Shown one piece after another: positions 31,689 through 40,134 of a stretch of 64,000 bases of DNA; the stretch's first letter is position 1, and each line of letters opens with the position of its first letter. The translations under genes were made by a program, and so were the position numbers. The notes beneath the pieces were generated by a model, which saw only the letters and a list, made by a program, of their open reading frames with translations, did not search any database and was not told the DNA's origin. Source of the stretch: Saccharopolyspora dendranthemae (GTDB lineage Bacteria; Actinomycetota; Actinomycetes; Mycobacteriales; Pseudonocardiaceae); NCBI RefSeq assembly GCF_007829955.1, contig NZ_VIWX01000002.1:682001-746000 (forward strand), written 5' to 3'.

Positions 31689-32585
31689 TCAGTCCGAGCC
31701 GAAGCGCTGCTGGAGGTCCTGGATCTCGGCCATCCCGACCAGGTCGGTGAACTCGGCGAAGGTGGGCAGCTCGGACATCGCCGCGGCAGGCGTGCCGTCG
31801 TTGCGCACCGACTCCAGCAGCGACCGGATCCCCGCGGTGGCCGCCAGCAGCGTGCCGATGGGGAAGAGGACGAGGGCGAAACCGAGCTCAGCGATCCGGT
31901 CCAGCGGGATCGGTGGCGTCCGCCCGCCCTCGACCCAGTTGAACACCAGCGGCGCCGCACCGGCGAGTTCCTCGGAGATCCGGACGATGCTGCGCTCGTC
32001 GGTGGGCGCCTCCACGAACAGCAGGTCCGCGCCGGCATCGGCGTAGGCCTTGGCGCGCTCCAGGGCGTCGTCGAGGCCGTGCACCGCTGCGGCGTCGGTG
32101 CGGGCGATCAGCAGGAAGTCCGGGTCGGTGCGCGCGGCGACCGCCGCCCGGACCTTGCCGGCCATCTCCTGCGCGGGGATGACCGCCTTGCCGCCCATGT
32201 GGCCGCACTTCTTGGGGAAGACCTGGTCCTCCAAGTGGATCGCGGCCGCTCCGGCGCGCTCGTACCCGCGGACCGTGCGGGCCACGTTGACGGCGTTGCC
32301 GTACCCGGTGTCGGCGTCGGCGATGACCGGAACGTCGACGGCGGCCGAGATCCGGCTCGCCTGGTCGATCATCTCGGTGGCCGTGAGCAGGCCGACATCC
32401 GGTCGTCCGATCAGCGAGGCCGTGGTGCCGAAGCCGGTCATGTAGACCGCGCTGAACCCGGCACGTTCCACCAGGGCCGCCGACAGGGCGTCGTAGGCGC
32501 CCGGCGCGACGACGGGCCGCTCCTCACGCAGCAGGGCGCGCAACCGCGCCCTCGGCTCGCCGCTGGATCCCAGCAGATCTCCCAC
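31689..32585 (-). CDS. Isocitrate lyase/PEP mutase family protein
   Basis: 298 residues; GTG start with GGAGG upstream. The TIM-barrel signature is intact: VPVIADADTGYGNAVNVARTVRGYERAGAAAIHLEDQVFPKKCGHMGGKAVI, with the K-K-C-G-H active-site loop and Mg-binding acids. Length and motifs fit 2-methylisocitrate lyase, oxaloacetate decarboxylase or dimethylmalate lyase, all of which cleave or decarboxylate a 2-hydroxy or 2-oxo diacid. It is the last of three minus-strand genes (VOC, CMD, this) and lies 72 nt after CMD. Confidence 0.9.
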   Translation of the reverse strand: MGDLLGSSGEPRARLRALLREERPVVAPGAYDALSAALVERAGFSAVYMTGFGTTASLIGRPDVGLLTATEMIDQASRISAAVDVPVIADADTGYGNAVNVARTVRGYERAGAAAIHLEDQVFPKKCGHMGGKAVIPAQEMAGKVRAAVAARTDPDFLLIARTDAAAVHGLDDALERAKAYADAGADLLFVEAPTDERSIVRISEELAGAAPLVFNWVEGGRTPPIPLDRIAELGFALVLFPIGTLLAATAGIRSLLESVRNDGTPAAAMSELPTFAEFTDLVGMAEIQDLQQRFGSD

Positions 32586-32657
32586 CGAACAACCTCCGAG
32601 GATGACGAAAATCGTTGCAAGGCCGCCTCATCCTCCCAGCGCCGGGTGGCGAGCGCA

Positions 32658-33299
32658 TCAGCGTCCCCCGGCGAGGTCCTCCGCGATGTCGCGGCCGCCG
32701 TAGCCCTCCGGCGCCGCGACCTCCACCACCGGCTCGGGACGGTCGTCGAACTCCAGGTGCAGGGCCTTGGCGATCGTCGCGTGCATGTCGTACATGCAGG
32801 TGATGTAGGTCAGCTGCAGGATCTCCTCCTCGGCGAGGTGCTCGGCCAGCTCGGTGAAGACGGCGTCGGGCACCCGGCCGCCGCCGAGCACCAGTGCGTC
32901 GGTGTGGGCCAGCACGGCGCGTTCCGGTGCGGAGTAGCAGTCGGCGACCTGCCACGAGGGGATCGCGGTGATCTTCTCCTCCGGCAAGCCCAGGGCACGC
33001 ATCTGCTTGCAGTGCTGGGAGAAGACGAACTGGCTCCCGCGCGCCCACCCCGCCCGGCACTGGCCCAGCTCCCGCAGCACCGGATCGAGGCTGCAGTTGC
33101 GGTACAGCGCGAACCCGCGCACGGCGTGCTGGAAGACGTCCGGGCACTGGGCGAAGACCGTCCACCAATCACCGGGCGAGCCGGTCGCCGTGCCGTGGTC
33201 CACGGCGGGATCGCGGTCCGGGCCGAACAGGCGGTCGTAGAAGTGCAGGATCCGCTCGTCGGTGACCTCGCTCCGCGGGACCTCACGCAGGCGCGGCAC
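32658..33299 (-). CDS. Carboxymuconolactone decarboxylase-like protein
   Basis: 213 residues; GTG start with GGAGG upstream. All-helical AhpD/CMD fold: DPVLRELGQCRAGWARGSQFVFSQHCKQMRALGLPEEKI is the core helix pair. The redox motif of AhpD (E-x-x-C-x-x-H) is only partly kept (FSQHCKQM: a single Cys, no following His), so peroxidase activity is unlikely and a lactone decarboxylase or isomerase-like role is possible. Its first 17 nt overlap the end of the VOC gene, indicating translational coupling. Confidence 0.85.
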   Translation of the reverse strand: MPRLREVPRSEVTDERILHFYDRLFGPDRDPAVDHGTATGSPGDWWTVFAQCPDVFQHAVRGFALYRNCSLDPVLRELGQCRAGWARGSQFVFSQHCKQMRALGLPEEKITAIPSWQVADCYSAPERAVLAHTDALVLGGGRVPDAVFTELAEHLAEEEILQLTYITCMYDMHATIAKALHLEFDDRPEPVVEVAAPEGYGGRDIAEDLAGGR

Positions 33300-33861
33300 T
33301 GCGGTCCTCCACCGTCCGGTCGGCGCCGGTCCTGGGCGCGTGCGAGACGTCCGCCTCGGTGAAACCGCGCGTCCAGCAGGCGAATTCGAGCAGGATTCCG
33401 TCCGGGTCCTGGAAGTAGAAGGAGCGCACGAAGACGCCTTCGTGCAGGGTGCGGGCCACGGTGGACGGACTGTCGTCGTGGTTGAGGATCGGGCTGACCT
33501 CGACGCCCTTGTCCCGCAAGCGATCCCGGTACTCCTCGAACTTCGCCACCGGCACGTGGAAGGCGACGTGGTTCATCGACCCGACAGCGCTGAGCAGTTC
33601 ACCCTCGCCCGGGCGGGAAGCGGGTGCCGAGATCCCGGGTGCCGCGTCGGGTGCGTCGGGGAACCAGAAGAACGCCACGCAGTCGCCGCCACCGCAGTCG
33701 AAGAAGAAGTGCTGGCCCCCACCGCCGGGCAGTTCGATGGTCTTGATCAGCGGCATGCCGAGAACGCCGCTGTAGAAGTCGATGGTGCGCTGCATGTCCG
33801 AGGAGACGAGAGCCAGGTGGTTGATGCCCCCGAGCTCGAACTCCGCGTTGGTCGTCGACAT
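33283..33861 (-). CDS. VOC-family (glyoxalase/dioxygenase) protein
   Basis: 192 residues; ATG with GGAGG upstream. Two beta-alpha-beta-beta-beta modules: GGINHLALVSSDMQRTIDFYSGVLGMPL (first metal His in NHLAL) and SMNHVAFHVPVAKFEEYRDRL (second His), ending in SFYFQDPDGILLEFACW (Glu ligand). These fit a metal-dependent glyoxalase/extradiol dioxygenase fold with one active site. It leads the minus-strand VOC-CMD-PEPM unit and is divergent from a TetR gene that probably controls it. Confidence 0.9.
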   Translation of the reverse strand: MSTTNAEFELGGINHLALVSSDMQRTIDFYSGVLGMPLIKTIELPGGGGQHFFFDCGGGDCVAFFWFPDAPDAAPGISAPASRPGEGELLSAVGSMNHVAFHVPVAKFEEYRDRLRDKGVEVSPILNHDDSPSTVARTLHEGVFVRSFYFQDPDGILLEFACWTRGFTEADVSHAPRTGADRTVEDRSAAPA

Positions 33862-33881
33862 TGACGCCTCCGTTGGCTGAC

Positions 33882-33910
33882 TTGACAGTCATATCAACTG
33901 TGCAGATGCT
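33882..33910 (+). promoter_or_regulatory. Promoter/operator candidate between the VOC and TetR genes
   Basis: TTGACA (33882-33887), a 17-nt spacer and GATGCT (33905-33910) could drive the TetR gene. The box overlaps TGAC-A-GTCA (33883-33891) and TTGA-N8-TCAA (33882-33897), short inverted repeats suited to TetR autoregulation. Confidence 0.4.
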
Positions 33911-33966
33911 GGAAGCGTGGTCCGGTGCGCACCGGGTTGTCAAGACCTGGTGGAAGGAGCGAAAGC

Positions 33967-34614
33967 ATGTCCGGCAGGGCGAATTCCGCCGAATCGGGTG
34001 GTGGTGCGCAGGCGAACGCACCGCTGACCGAACGGGGTGCGCGCACTCGCGAGAAGGTGCTCGTGGCGGCCCGGGAGGTGTTCGAGGAGCGGGGTTTCCC
34101 GGACACCCGGGTGGCGCACATCGCTCACCGCGCGCAGGTGGCCTACGGGTCCTTCTACACCTACTTCCCGTCGAAGGAAGCGGTCTTCCTCGAGGTCGCG
34201 GACCGGTTGTTCGCGGAGATGACCGATCGCGGTGGTGTGCCGGCCTCCGGTGCGTCTCCTGCGGCGCGGATCCGCCGCTCCAACCGCTCCTACTACGAGG
34301 GCTACCTGCGCAACGCGAAGATGATGGCGATCGTCGAGCAGGTCGCCACCTTCAACGAGGAGTTCCAGGAGCTGCGGCGCAAGCACCGGGCGACGTCGAT
34401 CACGAGGACCGCCGGCGCGATCCGACGGTGGCAGCGCGACGGCCTGGTGCCCGACGACCTGGACGCCGAGATGACCGCACGCGCTCTGGCGGCGATGATC
34501 GACCACTCGCTCTACCTGTGGATCGTCCAGGGCGACGACACCCCGGACACCCAACGCCTCCTGGACACGCTGGACGCGCTCACGCACCGCGCGCTCGGGT
34601 TGCCCGACTCCTGA
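33967..34614 (+). CDS. TetR-family transcriptional regulator
   Basis: 215 residues; ATG with GAAGGAG 7 nt upstream. A 20-residue disordered lead is followed by the TetR DNA-binding domain (RTREKVLVAAREVFEERGFPDTRVAHIAHRAQVAYGSFYTYFPSKEAVFLEV), which has the usual helix-turn-helix and the Y-x-Y-F-x-x-K-E-x-L-like end. The C-terminal ligand domain is helical. It is divergent from the VOC-CMD-PEPM unit and 9 nt from the convergent flavin monooxygenase stop; local control is likely. The ligand is unknown. Confidence 0.93.
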   Translation: MSGRANSAESGGGAQANAPLTERGARTREKVLVAAREVFEERGFPDTRVAHIAHRAQVAYGSFYTYFPSKEAVFLEVADRLFAEMTDRGGVPASGASPAARIRRSNRSYYEGYLRNAKMMAIVEQVATFNEEFQELRRKHRATSITRTAGAIRRWQRDGLVPDDLDAEMTARALAAMIDHSLYLWIVQGDDTPDTQRLLDTLDALTHRALGLPDS

Positions 34615-34623
34615 CCCGGGTCG

Positions 34624-35757
34624 TCAGCGGGCGGTGGCCGGTTCCTGCGCGCGGAAGTGGCGGACGAGGGCGCTGACCGCTTCCCGGCCGGCGCGGTTGG
34701 CACCGACGGTCGATTGCGAGGGGCCGAAACCGACGAGATGAACGCGCGGTTCGCCGACGACCTGCGTTCCGCGCACCTGGATCCCGCCGAACTCGTTGCG
34801 CAGACCGAGCGGGTCCAGGTGACTCACCGCGGGCTTGAACCCGGTGGCCCACAGGATGACGTCCACCGGCGTGAAGGTCCCGTCGGGCTCGCGCAGGCCC
34901 CTCGGCTCGATCGCGGTGAACATCGGTCGGCGTTGCAGCACACCGCGCTGCTGCGCGGCGAGGGCGTAGGAGGTCCACGGCAGCCCGGTGTAGGACACGA
35001 CGCTGCCGCTCGGACGTCCGGCCTCCACGTCGGCGGTGACCTTCGCGACGACCTCGCGCCCGGCGTCGGCGTCGAACTCGTCGTCGCGGAACACCGGTTC
35101 GCGGCGCGTGTACCAGAAGGTGGTCGCCACTCGGGAGATCTCCTCCAGCTGCTGGATCGCGGAGATGCCGCCGCCGACGACGGCGACGCGCAGGCCCGCG
35201 AACCGCTCGGCGGAGGCGTAGTCCTGCGTGTGCAGCTGCGTCCCGGTGAAGGTCTCGCGGCCCGGGTAGTGGGGGAGGACCGGGTTGGTCCAGGTACCGG
35301 TCGCGTTGATGATGGCGCGGGTCGCCCACGAGCCCTGGTCGGTCTCCACGACGAGGTCGCCGCCGGGGTGGGGGGAGTCGTACCGGACCGCGGTGACCGT
35401 CACCGGTCGCAGGATCGGCAGCTCCGTGGCCTCCTCGAAGGCGCCGAAGTACCGCGGCACCGCCTCGCGGCTGGGCTCGTCCGGGTCCACCGGAGGCTGC
35501 GAGAAGCCGGGCAACCCGAAGATGCCGTTGACGGTCGCCATGCGCAGCGACTCCCAGCGGTGCCGCCAGGCGCCGCCTGCGGCCTCGCCCGCGTCGAGCA
35601 CCACGAAGTTCTGGTCGGCGTCGGGGTGCTCCAGCGCGCTGAGGAAGTTCCTGCGCTGCAAGTGGTACCCCGCCGACAGCCCGGACTGGCCACCGCCGAT
35701 GACCACCACCGTCGCCGTGCGGGGGCGTGTCCCCGGCGGGTGGGCGGGAGGTGTCAT
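34624..35757 (-). CDS. Flavin-containing monooxygenase-like protein
   Basis: 377 residues. FAD Rossmann motif VVVIGGGQSGLSAGYHLQRR at residues 17-36; a second nucleotide-binding motif VAVVGGGISAIQQLEEI near the middle for NADPH; and ILWATGFKPAVSHL near the C-terminus, the A-T-G-[FY] motif. This is the two-dinucleotide-domain layout of class B monooxygenases (trimethylamine/N-hydroxylating/Baeyer-Villiger-like), without the strict Baeyer-Villiger F-x-G-x-x-x-H-x-x-x-W motif. The substrate is unknown. It is convergent with the TetR gene and divergent from the acyl-CoA ligase. Confidence 0.9.
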   Translation of the reverse strand: MTPPAHPPGTRPRTATVVVIGGGQSGLSAGYHLQRRNFLSALEHPDADQNFVVLDAGEAAGGAWRHRWESLRMATVNGIFGLPGFSQPPVDPDEPSREAVPRYFGAFEEATELPILRPVTVTAVRYDSPHPGGDLVVETDQGSWATRAIINATGTWTNPVLPHYPGRETFTGTQLHTQDYASAERFAGLRVAVVGGGISAIQQLEEISRVATTFWYTRREPVFRDDEFDADAGREVVAKVTADVEAGRPSGSVVSYTGLPWTSYALAAQQRGVLQRRPMFTAIEPRGLREPDGTFTPVDVILWATGFKPAVSHLDPLGLRNEFGGIQVRGTQVVGEPRVHLVGFGPSQSTVGANRAGREAVSALVRHFRAQEPATAR

Positions 35758-35979
35758 CGGTCCATCGACCTCACGGGACGTCGAGCGGGTGGGTGCGAGC
35801 GTGCACGCGGTTCAACAACGCGCGGGTGCAGGTATTCCGGGACCGTTGAAGCGTGTCGCAGGCCACCGACCAGGGGTTCCTCCGCCGCGGCCGCCGTTGC
35901 GCGTGCCTGGCTCCGGATGGGGGATGCGTCGTAGGCTGATCGCGCGCACGGTCCGCACGCCTCAACGAGGAGGTTCGCA

Positions 35980-37509
35980 ATGGTCGCGGAGGACTCCCGC
36001 ATCTACGACTTCATCGCGCGGTGGGCCGCCGAGAAGCCCGACGAGGAAGCGATCGCCTTCGGTGAGCGGCGGGTGACCTGGGCGCAGCTCGACGACCGCG
36101 TCCGGAGGGCGGCCGGTGCCCTGCGAGCCTCGGGCGTCGGCCCGGGTGAGCGCTTCGCCGTGGTGGACAAGAACCACCTCGCCTGCCTCGAGCTGACCCT
36201 CGCGGCCTCGCTCATCGGTGCGGTCAACACCGTGGTGAACTTCCGGCTCGCCGCCGAGGAGCTCGTGCACGTGCTCAACGACTCCACCGCGCGAGTGGTG
36301 GTCGTCGGCTCCGAATTCGCCGGAATCGTGGACGAGGTGCGCGACCGGCTGCCGCACCTGCGCGAGGTGATCCTGCTCGGCGGCGAGGACGACGAGTACG
36401 AGGAGCGGCTGGCCGCAGCCGATGCGGTCACCGAAGCGCGTGAGTCCGATCCGGACGAGTGCTTCCTGCAGCTCTACACCTCCGGCACGACGGGCTGGCC
36501 GAAGGGCGCGATGCTGACCCAGCGCAGCATGATGGCCCACACCCGGGCGCTCACGCCCGCCTACCGGATGGACGCCGACTCGATCAACGTCGTCGCGATG
36601 CCGCTGTTCCACGTCGGCGGCACCAGCTGGGCGCTGGGCGGCCTGAGCGCGGGTGCTCGCACCGTCCTCGTCCGCGAGATCGTTCCGGGACCGTTGCTGG
36701 ACCTCATCGAGAACACCCGGGCCACGCACGCGTTCTTCGTTCCCGCGGTGATCCACGCGCTGCTCGAGGAGGGCGAGCGAGCGCGCACCGCGACGGCGTC
36801 GTTGGACGTGCTCGGCTACGGGGGATCGCCCATGCCCGCTCCGCTGATGGAACGGGTGCTGCGCTCGGTGCCGACCCCGCTCTACTCGGTGTACGGGATG
36901 ACGGAGATGTCCGGCGTGTTCTGCGTCCTCGGACCGGAGGAGCACCGCGACGAGCAGCGCACCCACCTGCGCGCGTCCGCGGGCCGGCCGCTGCCGGGCA
37001 ACGAGGTCCGCGTCGTCGAGCCGGCCACCGGGGACGACGTCGAGCGCGGCGAGCTGGGCGAGTTCTGGGTGCGCTCGCAGCAGCGGATGTCCGGCTACTG
37101 GAACCTGCCGGAGGCCACCGCGGAGACGATCACCCCGGACGGCTGGTTGCGCACCGGTGACGCGGGACGCGAGGACGACGACGGCTACCTCTACATCGAG
37201 GACCGGGTCAAGGACATGATCATCACCGGTGGTGAGAACGTCTACCCGGCCGAGGTCGAGCGCGTCGTCCTGGAGTTCCCGGGCGTGGCCGAGGTGGCGG
37301 TGATCGGTGCGCCGGACGAGAAGTGGGGCGAAGCCGTGACGGCCTACGTGGTCTGCGAGCAGGGCGAGTCGGTCGACGACCAGGCGCTGCTCGACTTCAC
37401 GCGGTCGCGCCTGGCCCACTACAAGTGCCCGAAGTCGGTGTCGACGGTCGCGGCCCTGCCGCGCAACGCCACCGGCAAGATCCTCAAGCGCCTGCTGCGC
37501 TCGGGGTGA
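35980..37509 (+). CDS. AMP-forming acyl-CoA ligase
   Basis: 509 residues; ATG with GAGGAGG 6 nt upstream. ANL-superfamily motifs are complete: LQLYTSGTTGWPKGAMLTQ (P-loop-like A3), YSVYGMTEMSG (A5), DGWLRTGDAGREDDDGYLYIEDRVKD (A7-A8), GGENVYPAEVE, and the catalytic Lys in PRNATGKILKRLL. It activates a carboxylate to acyl-AMP and transfers it to CoA. FadD-like length; a medium or long chain acid, aromatic acid or steroid-derived acid are all possible. It ends 1 nt from the convergent MFS gene stop. Confidence 0.95.
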   Translation: MVAEDSRIYDFIARWAAEKPDEEAIAFGERRVTWAQLDDRVRRAAGALRASGVGPGERFAVVDKNHLACLELTLAASLIGAVNTVVNFRLAAEELVHVLNDSTARVVVVGSEFAGIVDEVRDRLPHLREVILLGGEDDEYEERLAAADAVTEARESDPDECFLQLYTSGTTGWPKGAMLTQRSMMAHTRALTPAYRMDADSINVVAMPLFHVGGTSWALGGLSAGARTVLVREIVPGPLLDLIENTRATHAFFVPAVIHALLEEGERARTATASLDVLGYGGSPMPAPLMERVLRSVPTPLYSVYGMTEMSGVFCVLGPEEHRDEQRTHLRASAGRPLPGNEVRVVEPATGDDVERGELGEFWVRSQQRMSGYWNLPEATAETITPDGWLRTGDAGREDDDGYLYIEDRVKDMIITGGENVYPAEVERVVLEFPGVAEVAVIGAPDEKWGEAVTAYVVCEQGESVDDQALLDFTRSRLAHYKCPKSVSTVAALPRNATGKILKRLLRSG

Positions 37510-37510
37510 G

Positions 37511-38677
37511 TCAGCCCGCGCGGTCGACGGGGAGCTTGCGCGCGAGGACTCCGGTGAGGGCCAGTCCCGCGGCGGTGACCCACAGGACGCCTGCGGCGCC
37601 GAGGCCGGCCGCGACCGCTCCGACCGCGCCGGGGATGAAGACCTGGCCCGCGCGGTTGCCGGTGAGCCGCAAGGACATCGCCCTCCCGCGCGCGCCCGGC
37701 GGGGCGGACTCGGCGAGCCAGGACATCGTCAGCGGCTGGCCCACGCCGAGGCCGAAGCCGGCGACCGTGACCGCGACGAGCAGCAGCCACACGGGCACCG
37801 GGGCCGCGGCGAGGGTGATCCCGATGGCCGCGGCGAAGATGCTCAGGATCAGCAGTCGTCGTCGTCCGAGCACTTCCGAGAGGCGCCCGAGGAAGAACCG
37901 CGAGGCCATCGACGAGGCGGCGCGCAGCACCAGCAGCGTGCCGATCAGCGATGACGCGATGCCGCGTTCGGCTCCGAGCGCGGGCAGGTACACCAGCGAG
38001 ATGTCGACCGCGGCGAGTACGGTGCACGCGGTGAGCAGCGCTCCGGCGAGCCCGGGGAGCCGCAGCAACGAGCGGACGCCGACGTTCTCGGTCGCGGCCG
38101 GTCCGCGCTCGGCCCTGGTGTCGGAAACGGCGAAGGTCAGCGCGAAGAGCACGATCGCGACCGCGATGCTGCCCTGGAAGATCGGGGTGGTGTCCGGAAT
38201 CGCCTGCGAGCCGCCGAAACCCACGATCATCAGCGGTCCGGCGGCCTGGCCGAGCGAAGCGGCGAAGGTGTAGTAGCCGAACGCCGAATCCATCCGGCCG
38301 CTGCTGGTGCTGTTGGCGACGAGCGCCTGCTGCCCGACGATCGCGCCCAGGTGCGCGGTGCCGAGCACGATGCTGCCCGTCACCAGTCCGGCGACGGTGT
38401 GGCCGAGCGCGAGCAGGACCGTCCCCGCGACGCACATCAGCAGGCTTCCCGCCAGCATGACGCGGCGTTCGCCGAGCCGGTCGACGATGTGCCCGGCGGG
38501 TAGCGCCAGCACGAGCGGGACCAGGGCGAAGCTGCCGGAGAGCACGCCGAGCAGCGACGGCGGGACTCCCAGTTCCAGCGCTCGGTACGTGGTGGAGGGA
38601 CGCAGGACGAAGGTGATCAGCTGGGTCAGCGTGGCGTGCGCGAGCAGCGCCGAGACCTGGCGGCTCGGAAGGGTCAC
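37511..38677 (-). CDS. MFS transporter
   Basis: 388 residues; its GTG start overlaps the stop of the upstream GntR gene (GTGA), so the two are translationally coupled. Twelve predicted membrane segments, with the MFS loop motif LPAGHIVDRLGERRVMLAGSLL between segments 2 and 3 and its half-repeat ASRFFLGRLSEVLGRRRLLIL in the second half. The pattern (SALLAHATLTQLITFVLRPSTTYRALELG at the start) suggests a drug or metabolite exporter. Coupling to an FCD-type GntR regulator suggests that a small organic acid induces it. Confidence 0.92.
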   Translation of the reverse strand: MTLPSRQVSALLAHATLTQLITFVLRPSTTYRALELGVPPSLLGVLSGSFALVPLVLALPAGHIVDRLGERRVMLAGSLLMCVAGTVLLALGHTVAGLVTGSIVLGTAHLGAIVGQQALVANSTSSGRMDSAFGYYTFAASLGQAAGPLMIVGFGGSQAIPDTTPIFQGSIAVAIVLFALTFAVSDTRAERGPAATENVGVRSLLRLPGLAGALLTACTVLAAVDISLVYLPALGAERGIASSLIGTLLVLRAASSMASRFFLGRLSEVLGRRRLLILSIFAAAIGITLAAAPVPVWLLLVAVTVAGFGLGVGQPLTMSWLAESAPPGARGRAMSLRLTGNRAGQVFIPGAVGAVAAGLGAAGVLWVTAAGLALTGVLARKLPVDRAG

Positions 38678-39339
38678 CGCGGGAGCCTGCGGGTCGCTTG
38701 GACGGCGAGGCTGGTGTCGATGTGCTCGGTCATCACCGCGGCGGCGCCGTCGGAGTCTCCGGCGATGATGGCCTCGGCGAGCAGCCGGTGCTCCTCGTCC
38801 TTCTTCGCCTCGGCCTCGCGTCCCCGGTCGACCTCCAGGGCGAACCGGCGGTACCGATCGGCCTTGTCCCACAAGGCTTCGAGGCTGTCGATGAGCAGGT
38901 CGTTGTGCGAGGCGCGGTGGATCGCGCGGTGGAACCGGCGGTGGCGCAGCAGGTCCTCGACGCCGGGGTTGCCCGGCATCGCCCGCAGGCCCTCCAGCGA
39001 GGCGCGGATCTCGGCGATGTCGTCCTTCGTGCGGCGTTGCGCGGCCAGCGACGTCGCCAGCGGGTCCAGCGCGCGGCGCATCTCCAGCAGGTCGCGGTTC
39101 TCCTCGGCCTTGAGCTCGGTGACCTTGGCGTCGCGGTGCGCGCCGAGCTCGACGAGTCCTTCGGCCTTCAGCCGGCGCAGCGCTTCGCGGAGTGGCGTGG
39201 TGCTGATGCCGATGGTCTGGGCGAGCGTCGCCTGGTTGAGCACCGACCCGGGCGGGAACTCCCCGGAGAGGATCTTCTCCCGCACGGTCTCGTAAGCCGC
39301 GTCGCTCTTCGTCCGCAGCGGGACCACGGCCTCAGCCAC
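38674..39339 (-). CDS. GntR-family regulator, FCD subfamily
   Basis: 221 residues from the GTG at 39339; a GTG at 39354 is also open but abuts a repeated TTATAA element. DNA-binding domain: AAYETVREKILSGEFPPGSVLNQATLAQTIGISTTPLREALRRLKAEGLVEL. FCD effector domain: RRALDPLATSLAAQRR, HRRFHRAIHRASHNDLLIDSL, DEEHRLLAEAIIAGDSDGAAAVMTEHI; the Asp/His residues bind a metal and a carboxylate ligand. It is coupled to the MFS gene. Upstream is a GT-rich leader with two copies of an 11-nt element. Confidence 0.92.
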   Translation of the reverse strand: MAEAVVPLRTKSDAAYETVREKILSGEFPPGSVLNQATLAQTIGISTTPLREALRRLKAEGLVELGAHRDAKVTELKAEENRDLLEMRRALDPLATSLAAQRRTKDDIAEIRASLEGLRAMPGNPGVEDLLRHRRFHRAIHRASHNDLLIDSLEALWDKADRYRRFALEVDRGREAEAKKDEEHRLLAEAIIAGDSDGAAAVMTEHIDTSLAVQATRRLPR

Positions 39340-39354
39340 CCCGACAACCCCCAC

Positions 39355-39518
39355 AGCTTATAACCTGAACCGAACACCCAGGACCCTAACTCCCCAACCC
39401 CACCCAACCCACCACCAGTGACAATCCCAACACCACCCCAGAACTCCCCACGCCAACACCCCCACACCACCCCGAACCGCACTCACCCCGAACAGCGCAG
39501 CGGCCGAAGCTTATAACC
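39355..39518 (-). promoter_or_regulatory. G/T-rich upstream region of the GntR-MFS operon with repeats and a G-quadruplex motif
   Basis: AGCTTATAACC occurs twice, at 39355-39365 and 39508-39518, and may be a GntR operator or a -10-like TATAAG on the minus strand. Between the copies the minus strand is almost free of C and A and carries four runs of four or more G (39473-39470, 39463-39459, 39449-39446, 39439-39436) separated by 6, 9 and 6 nt, a G-quadruplex-capable pattern. No gene is supported here. Confidence 0.55.
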
Positions 39519-39556
39519 ACCCACGAGGCGACTCGCGTTCCCCGATCCTCGGCAGT

Positions 39557-39626
39557 TCCCAGTTTTAGTCATAACCGAGCCATGATCATGTCCGAAATGT
39601 CGGCTCAGTTATGACTAAAACTGGGA
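39557..39626. repeat. Long AT-rich inverted repeat
   Basis: Arms 39557-39581 and 39602-39626 are complementary at 24 of 25 positions with a 20-nt spacer. It lies 13 nt after the FmdB-like gene stop, so it may work as a terminator for that gene, but the arms (with AGTTTTAGTCATAAC) are far more AT-rich than the surroundings, unlike the other hairpins here. It could be a small mobile or palindromic repeat. Confidence 0.75.
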
Positions 39627-39638
39627 CCGGGTGAGTCC

Positions 39639-40070
39639 TCAGGGTGTGTCGGGGGTGCGCCTGGCTTGGCTGGCTTCGGTGGCTGCGCGGTTGGCGTCGC
39701 CGGTGGTGGCGGCTCTGGCGGCCAGCTCTCGGTAGGTGAGGGGGTTGTGCTCGAAGCGGCCTTCGTGCGCGGCGACCGCTTCTCGTCGCTGCCGGTGCTC
39801 GGGATGGCGGTCCTCGAAGTCCCGGCGCTCCTCGACCGTCCGGCGCCAGTGGGTGACGGTGTCCCGGTCGCCGCGGTTGAGGCCTTCCCAGGACCGCGGT
39901 GCGGACGTCATCGGCGGCGGGGGTGCGGCTCGCCCGTGCATCGCGGGCGACGGCGGGCGTCGCGCGGTGATCGCGCCGCAGTCCGGGCACTCGGGTGCGG
40001 GGGAGGACCAGGACGCCATCCTGACCTCGAACCGGGTTCCGCAGGAGCAGGCGTAGTCGTACATCGGCAT
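39639..40070 (-). CDS. FmdB-type zinc-ribbon protein
   Basis: 143 residues; ATG start. The N-terminal 40 residues form a putative zinc ribbon: MPMYDYACSCGTRFEVRMASW then PECPDCGAITARR, giving C-x-C-G and C-x2-C-G pairs. The rest is a charged, Arg/Glu-rich, probably helical tail (DTVTHWRRTVEERRDFEDRHPEHRQRREAVAAHEGRFEHNPLTY). FmdB-like proteins are small regulators or chaperone-like factors, often beside amide-hydrolysing or C1 genes. It follows the lactonase gene, with a hairpin in between. Confidence 0.82.
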   Translation of the reverse strand: MPMYDYACSCGTRFEVRMASWSSPAPECPDCGAITARRPPSPAMHGRAAPPPPMTSAPRSWEGLNRGDRDTVTHWRRTVEERRDFEDRHPEHRQRREAVAAHEGRFEHNPLTYRELAARAATTGDANRAATEASQARRTPDTP

Positions 40071-40096
40071 GACCGCTCACCTCCGAGGAGAAGCGG

Positions 40097-40125
40097 CCGG
40101 CCGTCCCGCTGCAGGGGACGACCGG
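40097..40125 (-). terminator. Hairpin between the lactonase and FmdB-like genes
   Basis: CCGGCCGTCCC (40097-40107) pairs with GGGACGACCGG (40115-40125) with one mismatch and a short loop. Confidence 0.6.
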
Positions 40126-40134
40126 CCGGGGAGA

